Shown one piece after another: positions 57,901 through 64,000 of a stretch of 64,000 nt of DNA. A program made the position numbers and the translations under genes. Numbering within the stretch: position 1 is the stretch's first letter; every line of letters begins with the position of its first letter. The notes under the pieces were generated by a model. The model saw only the letters and a list, made by a program, of their open reading frames with translations. It ran no database searches and had not been told where the DNA came from. The DNA lies in contig OY727096.1 of assembly GCA_963402885.1 (NCBI GenBank), forward strand, positions 29,245,820 through 29,309,819, given 5' to 3'. Origin of the DNA: Antedon bifida (taxonomy: Eukaryota > Echinodermata > Crinoidea > Comatulida > Antedonidae).

Positions 57901-60900
57901 GAAATTGAATTAGAGTTTGCATTATTTCACTTCTACTATTCGGTTCTAATACAATCAGTTAAGCAAATTGTCATGTGGCAACAAGATTGAGGCGGAAAGG
58001 ACATGAAAGGGGATGTATTATTCTAGGCAACTTCAGTTGAAAATACTAATAATAAATTTAATATAGATCCCTAGAAGAAAAATATCAATACAATTCAATC
58101 CTAAATAATGATTATATTATTCACACTCGAGGGCAAAAAACAATTAATTGATTTGCATACAGTAACAAGGTAAAATAATCTTAAAGTGAAAATTAATTAC
58201 AGATTTATGTTTGAACAATCAAATGCTTTCTAGTCTAAATTACAGACCTTCAGAAAATGAAATATCGCAGGTTTTTTTAAAAGTATGTCCAATCTATAGA
58301 GGGTGCTATAACATTTTTTTAAAGTACTTGTTCAGTAATTCTCGACCAATTTCTTTAATCTACTTAAATTATCAATAGCTGTTCTACCCTAAAGTCATTA
58401 ATTTTAAAAGTTTTAAAGTGGTCTCTATTTAGCTTTAATTGAAGGGAGCACCTAATGGTATAAAAGATCATCCAGGGTTTGCGGTACAGTGGTCTTTAAT
58501 TGGGAGTATTTAAATTTGGAAGGTCTTTAATTAAAGGGAGCACCTAAATAAACAAAGATAGGGGATCATCCAGGGTCTGCGGTACAGTGGTCTTTAATTG
58601 AGAGTATTTAAATTTGGAAGGTCTTTAATTGAAGGGAGCACCTAATAGTATAAAAGATCATCAAGGGTTTGCGGTACAGTGGTCTTTAATTGGGAGTATT
58701 TAAATTTGGAAGGTCCTTAATTGGAGGGAGCACCTAAATGATAAAAGATAGGCGATCATCCAGGGTCTGCGGTACAATGCTCTTTAATTGGGAGTATTTA
58801 AATTTGGAAGGTCTTTAATTGAAGGGAGCACCTAAATGAACAAAGATAGGGATCATCCAGGGTCTGCGGTACAGTGGTCTTTAATTGGGAGTATTTAAAT
58901 TTGGAAGGTCTTTAATTGAAGGGAGCACCTAAATGAACAAAGATAGGGGATCATCCAGAGTCTGCGGTACAGTTGTCTTTAATTGGGAGTATTTAAATTT
59001 GGAAGGTCTTTAATTGAAGGGAGCACCTAAATGAACAAAGATAGGCGATCATCCAGGGTCGCGGTACATACGATTTGAGGAAGACCTGTACTTACTAAAA
59101 TTTGATTGTTGTCTGGAATAAGCTTTGTATTATTGCAATATTGAAACGCACGTACAACACGCGTGCAAAGGTGGTGTGTGATCTTGTGTTGAACAGATGC
59201 ACAAATATCAGGCAGATTTTCTAAGAAGCTGTCATCATGATTTGTTATTTCTGAAAAAAAAATGTACACTGTTGAGGACAGATACCCGGATGTTACCAGG
59301 CCAGACAATTTAACATGGAGGTGTAATTTTAAGTTAAGAATTGAGTGGTGATGATTGACAAAATAATAATTGAAGTTGTACCTCAACAAACTATCTAAAG
59401 CCAAAATTAGTTAAACTGTCTAATAATTGTCTACAATTTAAATCTAAACCGTGTCTTTTAAGCGAATTCATTACTTTGTTTATTTTTTTCAGCTAAATAA
59501 TAATTTTAAAAACTGCAAAATGGCCTATTCAAAGTCATATTTTAATAATCTTCATTCTACATGTTTCAGGGGGACAGTATATCTTTAATAATATAATATA
59601 ATATATATCATTCCAGTCCAGTTTTAACAAAAAACATTTGTTTTTTTTAAATTTCCTTTTACCTTGATTCGTTTCTTGACGTCTTATTAGTTCATCTGCC
59701 ACAGTCCTTGTGCCAGAGAAACTAAAATCGCAGGTTCTAGACCTAGGTAGCTGTGTTCCCTTGCCCATCAGCAGACGTATACTTCCCCCAGTAGCTAGCT
59801 TTTCCATAGCCTGTCCACCACTTAGACCTTGGCACTCTGGATGGTGCTGCAGTCGCAGTTTTCTTGCAACCTGAAAAATAAGCAATTTAATAGTTCTAAA
59901 GGCTGCGACACACTGGGACGATAACAATCGACAATAAATTGATAAACATATTTAACTGGATAAACTGTAACGGTAAACTGTGGGACAAGCACAAGTTTTT
60001 CCACTTACCATTACTGCTTATCTGTGTAAATTTGACTTTACACATTTACATTAAATTTTATTCTAGCAGGGGGAGGGAACATGTTACTGGAGCGCTGGGG
60101 ACGAGCAATTAATTGGCAGACTATTTACATTGTATGTAGTGCTCCTGTTCATATTAAAATTGGCAATGTTTGGCCATGTAGTGATAATAATTATTTAATT
60201 GAAGTCCCTTCTCCTAGGGTTGGAAGGTATTGTTCATTAACCAGTGACAGTGGAAAATACATAAATAAATACAGAAAATGATTTGTGATATACTTTTGTA
60301 TATTAACGAAAAGAATACCTTATCAAAAACTTCTCCTGGTGCATTGTCAAGACATTGACCTAATATTAAGAAATCATCTACTCCTCTGGCCACGGTCAAC
60401 AAGCAGTGACCTCCAGAAACTAGAAGTACAAGGAATGGAAATTCAACCCTACAGAAACAAACATTGTTGGTATCATCATAAGCTAAGGAAAAGTTCACTT
60501 TTTTACTGTAGGGATTTTGTATTACTGTACTTGAATGGGGATAATACTTTCAACTCAAAATGTTTAATTATGAAGGGATGGGAATATAATATAAATCAAC
60601 CAATCAAAAGACAAGATACTGTAAAGCCTGTTTTGCACTAGGTAAATTTATTTGTGAGAATTCATTGTTTCTGTAGAGAAAAAATCGTGCTACCCATTAC
60701 ACTACACGAGCGGATTTTGCGATTTTGCGTATTTGATGAGTTTTTCAGTTTGCATAATAAAGTGCTCATGGACGCAAAAATAAACTATTCGAACTACCAA
60801 TTTTGCTGAAGCAAAAAACTCAAAGAACTAGAATTTGTTGCAGAAAGTTATTGGAAGATGGAAACATGAATAAGCATGCGTTTAATCCGACACTATCGAT

Positions 60901-62191
60901 TCACGCAAACAAATTTGCCTATTAAAAAACAGGTGTGTTACAAACTAAAAAAGTACAGGGTGAAATCAGTGAGAAAAAATAAATACCGTTGGATCATTCT
61001 GACTGTTAGTGCATGAGCTTGCATATGATGAACAGGAATAAATGGCAAGTTTGTCCTTGCAACCATTTGCTTTGTATACTCCAGGCCTACCATCAGGCTT
61101 AAGGCAAGACCAGGCATCGTTGTGGTCGCAACGGCCGTCATGTCCTACAAAAAAACAATTAGGTACTTGTCAATGGAAGCAGAAAAAGATCACACAAGAT
61201 TTTCAAAATAGAATTGAATGTTAAAAATGATAATATATAAATACAGTAATAATAATTAACATTATCCATTTTTAATTTATAAATTGTGAATATTATTCTG
61301 GTTGTGCAGAACCCACGCACAATGTTCACCTTTGTTAATGAGACATAATTTCAAAATGTCAAATGCACTGACCTGGATGTCTAATCTACTTTGATCTAAT
61401 GCATCTTGTACCACACTATGTATACATTCCCGGTGTAAAGCTTGAGCAAGCGATGGTATTACACCTCCATTCCTTAAAAAAAGCAAAATTAGATACATTA
61501 TTGGAGTAGAGTTGTGACTTGGTGGTTATGATGCTTGGCTACCAATTCAAGGGTCCTGGGTTAAAGTCCTGTTATATGTCAGGATTTTTTCTAATGACAA
61601 ATTACAACTCCACTCCCAAAGACTTATTAAGACGTATTAAGACTTTGTTTATGTAGAGCATCTTGTGTATGTTTGTCTTGTGAACAGGATTACCACCTTT
61701 AAGAAGGATAGTGAATGAATTCGCTTATCGTTATCCTTGGCAATTTGCCTAAATATATAATTATGTAATTGTAAAGTTAAAACATATTTTCTTGTGGATA
61801 TAGATAATTTTAATGTAGAGTCCTACCATGGTCCTGGAAAAATATGCAACAATTGGCAAGCTGCTGGCCACAGTGTGCAATCATCAAGGCTGCTCACTGG
61901 TCATAAAAAGAGACAAATACTGATACTCCTTAAACACATGCTGAACCACACAGCACTCACAATTTGGTGTTTTTTTTAAATAAAAAATGGTTCATAGCCT
62001 TACTTGACATGTATGTTCTTCTGAGAGCGTAGGCCCTCACCGATGACATCACCACTGTCTGTTACAACTGCTGCTCCAGTTTCATCACAACTGGTTTCAA
62101 TTCCCAAAACAAACCTCTGTTTTACAAAATTACTAAAGAATTTTGAATGATTTTTATAAATAATTGATAGTCTATTTCTCATCCCAAGCAT
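55000..62191 (-). CDS. OSGEPL1: Mitochondrial tRNA N6-adenosine threonylcarbamoyltransferase (Kae1/TsaD/Qri7 family), eight coding exons
   Basis: Exons (minus strand): 62191-62004, 61472-61373, 61144-60987, 60448-60319, 59870-59663, 59250-59096, 57285-57083, 75075 being excluded and the last at 55075-55000. All junctions have GT/AG and keep phase, giving 405 residues, close to the family's usual mitochondrial length. The product transfers threonylcarbamoyl to A37 of ANN-decoding mitochondrial tRNAs. The basic, acid-free N-terminus (1-26) is a mitochondrial presequence. Signature blocks follow: ETSCDET (32-38), [13 protein letters not shown] (64-76), metal-site HHMQAH (135-140), SGGH (160-163), DFSFSG (240-245), SGGVASN (316-322), and [10 protein letters not shown] with Asp350 as metal ligand. 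The C-terminus is VAEANIKV. Between the metal-site histidines Glu is replaced by Gln. TTCATCCTCAG just before the ATG suggests a 5' UTR intron. Confidence 0.95.
56345..56398 (-). pseudogene. Truncated tRNA-Cys(GCA)-derived sequence in OSGEPL1 intron 7
   Basis: Read on the minus strand, GGAGCATTCGACTGCAGATC, then GAGAGGTCCCTGG, TCAAATCC and GGTGTCCCTCC reproduce the 3' three quarters of a tRNA-Cys with GCA anticodon. The 5' acceptor strand and most of the D arm are absent, and one T of the T-loop is missing. It cannot fold as a complete tRNA. It is a tRNA pseudogene or the head of a SINE. Confidence 0.7.
57440..57700 (-). mobile_element. Degenerate piggyBac-type MITE in OSGEPL1 intron 6
   Basis: TTGTTGAATATG, TAGTTATTCACTTT, GGCTTTTGGTTGAATTTAACC, TTTTTCTACAGAAGTG and GGGGGACA occur in the same order as in the complete element at 10543-10897. 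The left terminus has decayed to ATATTGGGGGGG. Confidence 0.65.
58435..59067. repeat. 98-bp tandem repeat in OSGEPL1 intron 6
   Basis: About seven units occur, with GATCATCCAGGGT landmarks at 58466, 58564, 58656, 58754, 58851, 58949 and 59047 (spacing 92-98). Each unit holds GAAGGGAGCACCTAAATGAAC, GGGTCTGCGGTACAGTGGTC and GGGAGTATTTAAATTTGG. The array ends about 28 bp from the exon 6 splice donor. Confidence 0.9.
59510..59595 (+). mobile_element. piggyBac-type MITE end in OSGEPL1 intron 5
   Basis: AAAACTGCAAAATGGCCTATTC to TTTCAGGGGGACAGTATATC, then TTTAA, corresponds to the right end of the 10543 element. Confidence 0.6.
60625..60935. repeat. Diverged copy of the GAATTTGTTCGCG inverted-repeat MITE in intron 3
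   Basis: The left end CCTGTTTTGCACTAGGTAAAT and the right end GATTCACGCAAACAAATTTG followed by CCTATTAAAAAACAGG are inverted relative to each other and related to the ends at 31112-31273. Confidence 0.55.
61505..61770 (+). mobile_element. tRNA-derived SINE in OSGEPL1 intron 1
   Basis: AGAGTTGTGACTTGGTGGTT resembles an A box and GGTCCTGGGTTAAAGTCC a B box, about 40 nt apart. It is followed by a non-tRNA body ending near CTAAATATATAATTATG. The head is too degenerate for a functional tRNA. It belongs to a different subfamily from the SINE at 25112. Confidence 0.6.
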
Positions 62192-62289
62192 ATCTGAGGA
62201 TGAAAAAAAATACTTTATAATTTTTTTTTATCACTCGCCAATAGATTTAACTAGACAGAAGCCTCTCAAGAGCATATAGTACTGCTGCA

Positions 62290-62700
62290 ATCAAATTTAT
62301 TTTTATTTGAACAATATTTAATGAGGGTGATCCATCCAGCATTAAGCTGATCATTAGGAACCCTCAAACAATACAAACAGTAAATACAAAATAAACTATA
62401 ACAATACAAAATTAACAAAGATAAATATATATATATAAATATACAGTAGGCCTAGTCAGCTGTATACAGTAAATATATATACAGTAAATCTAGTCGGCTG
62501 TTTATAATAATACAATAATAATAATACTGTACAGTATTATTATTATTATTATTTAATAATATTATTATTTAACTAATATAGGAATTATTTTTTGTATAGA
62601 GCCTAACCAACACTTGTGTGTGGCACTATTCATTCATTAAGATTGGAGGGAAGAGGCCCGTGCCTATTACAGTACTGTACTGTGTTATATTATTTTTTTT
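62290..62700. repeat. Dispersed-repeat remnants and AT microsatellites
   Basis: TTTAATGAGGGTGATCCATC and TGATCATTAGGAACCCTC look like a LINE 3' tail followed by an A-rich stretch with several ACAGTA repeats. AATAATAATACTGTACAGTATTATTATTATT is a palindrome at about 62510-62550. TTTTTTGTATAGAGCCTAACCA matches the start of the repeat at 27945. Confidence 0.45.
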
Positions 62701-62819
62701 ATTATTACCATCTTTAATAAAGGTGGCCTTTATCTACCAGTTCCAGTAAAGAAGGAGCTGACCATCATTAATAAGAAGGGCCCTCAATAAATAAAAAAGC
62801 AATTAACCCATCAGCTCTT

Positions 62820-63656
62820 TAGTCTTCTTATATACGGAAGGAGGCTGCACCGGTCGTTAAAGAAGTAAGATTTTGCCCGTTGGCAAGCACCCCCCGACGC
62901 CATGTTACTTTGGATGTGGTCCTATGCACAACGCACCTGCCTGGATTCGGAGGAATGCGTAACCTAGCCGCTAGTAGGCCTAGCCTAGCCTAGCTAGTGA
63001 AGTAGAGTAGTCGATTTGGGGACGTCTCAAGACTCGGAAATAAAAAAATATTAAGCTAATTAATGTACATCTAAAAAACTTTACTTTTATACTCATATAT
63101 GCCTAGTACTTAGTAGACCAAAAAAGTGGTAATTTAAACAAAATATCCTCATTATAACTGTAGGCACGCGAGAGAGTCCGGCCGGCCATGTGTGTGGTGG
63201 ATCGGAGAGGGTGGGGGGGGGGGGGGGGGGAGAGAGTGGAGTTTGTTTGTTTGTTTTGATCTTCCGTCTGATACTCTATAGAGGGCGCTCCACTTATTTG
63301 AAAAAAAAAGATTATTTATTTATTATTTATTTGGACACTCTTAGATCGGTGGCACAATAACGGGCGTTTATTCGAATAAATACAGTGAGTATAGGCCTGG
63401 GCCTAATCTCATTTGATCAAAAACAGTACTACACATCGCATCATGTCCATGTTCCAACACACTTTCCATGATACTTTTAAAATAATGCGTGCATGGCGCT
63501 CCATAGAAATATAGTGTAGGCCGAACACGTGTGTAGGCCTACTACTACACACTATCGTTGGCCGGCCGCGGTTCGGTTGTTACGATTGCGAATTGTGGTG
63601 GTGGTGGTGGTGCTCAATGCAGTGCCTAGCCTAGTATACCGTGTGCACATATCATC
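62820..63656. promoter_or_regulatory. Probable bidirectional promoter between OSGEPL1 and the zinc-finger gene
   Basis: The two genes diverge from this block. It is richer in G+C than its surroundings, has CpGs (GCCGGCCATG, GGCCGGCCGCGG) and contains unusually many TAGGCCTA/CCTAGCCTAG motifs. TTCCGTCTG, CGCCATGTTAC and GACGCCATG-like sequence resemble YY1-type start-site elements near 62897. The OSGEPL1 5' UTR exon should lie in the left half. A poly-G run at 63209-63230 follows GGATCGGAGAGGG. Composition and layout only; no start site is proven. Confidence 0.45.
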
Positions 63657-64000
63657 ATGAAATATCAATGTGAACACTGTGGAGATAAATTTGAGTTCAG
63701 TGATTTGAAGGTGCATTTAGGAATACATCATACACCATGGACGAAAGAAGAGTTGAAAGACGAAAGCTATAATGTTAATTTAAATTTCCAAAGTCAAAAT
63801 ACACTGACACTGACATCCGATCGCGATACACTAGGCCAAGCCATTGGGCTCGGAGTACTTGGCCTAGCGCCTGACCTAGGCCTAGACATAGTCTCGTCCT
63901 CGGGCCTATACGAAGATAATTTTAAGTTTAAAGACCGCGAATTAGGCCTAGGGTTAGAGAAAGAAGAAACAACATGCGAATGTAAAAATTGTGGGAAGAC
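63657..64000 (+). CDS. C2H2 zinc-finger protein, 5' part (runs off the window)
   Basis: The frame opens at the first ATG after an in-frame stop at 63627 and stays open for 114 codons to the window edge. Residues 3-25 form a C2H2 finger (YQCEHCGDKF...HLGIHH), with 11 residues instead of the usual 12 between the second Cys and first His. A Cys-Glu-Cys-Lys-Asn-Cys-Gly-Lys at the edge begins a second finger. The linker (30-105) is acidic to neutral with repeated Gly-Leu pairs, several encoded by copies of the AGGCCTA palindrome. It is presumably a nuclear DNA-binding protein. Domain content beyond the edge and the target are unknown. Confidence 0.8.
   Translation, partial: MKYQCEHCGDKFEFSDLKVHLGIHHTPWTKEELKDESYNVNLNFQSQNTLTLTSDRDTLGQAIGLGVLGLAPDLGLDIVSSSGLYEDNFKFKDRELGLGLEKEETTCECKNCGK

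Overview
The window is AT-rich animal nuclear DNA, about two thirds A+T. Genes are sparse and carry introns, and most of the sequence is dispersed repeats. The palindrome TAGGCCTA is scattered throughout. I associate this with invertebrate deuterostomes, most likely an echinoderm. A neurotrophin-like gene, rhodopsin-family receptors and a sea-urchin-TU-like foldback element agree with that. The species cannot be named from the sequence alone.

Layout. 0-5 kb: an intact class A GPCR (3250-4320), with a 161-bp copy of part of its coding exon about 1.2 kb upstream. 5-8.5 kb: a LINE 3' end, then 2.6 kb of CAT-type satellite. 8.5-12.3 kb: no gene, but a clean piggyBac-type MITE and another inverted-repeat element. 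12.3-15.4 kb: a tandem array of about 186-bp palindrome-bearing monomers, interrupted by a 1.25-kb foldback element. 15.4-20 kb: two intact NAT8-like acetyltransferase genes on the minus strand and a truncated third copy between direct repeats. 20-28.8 kb: MITEs, a tRNA-derived SINE and a possible receptor scrap. 28.86-29.85 kb: a second, divergent class A GPCR. 30-40.3 kb: no gene; MITEs and a minisatellite. 40.3-42.3 kb: a nearly perfect 1005-bp tandem duplication ending just upstream of a three-exon gene for a secreted neurotrophin-like prohormone (42386-43940). 46.3-53.8 kb: transposon wreckage: a Gypsy 5' LTR plus gag, a LINE reverse transcriptase, a P-element-like scrap, a triplicated pogo-like transposase end and a GC-rich gag-like remnant. 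55.0-62.2 kb, minus strand: OSGEPL1 in eight coding exons (405 aa). 62.9-63.65 kb: a probable shared promoter. 63657 to the end: the start of a C2H2 zinc-finger gene on the plus strand.

How the genes relate. They do not form a single pathway. OSGEPL1 is a conserved mitochondrial tRNA-modification gene, apparently head-to-head with the zinc-finger gene. The GPCRs and acetyltransferases look like members of locally duplicating families. The most notable single gene is the neurotrophin-like one. It has a signal peptide, an acidic propeptide, an RRRR processing site and a shortened cystine-knot domain that appears to lack the fourth conserved cysteine. All exon structures are read by eye from frame continuity and splice consensus, with no transcript evidence.
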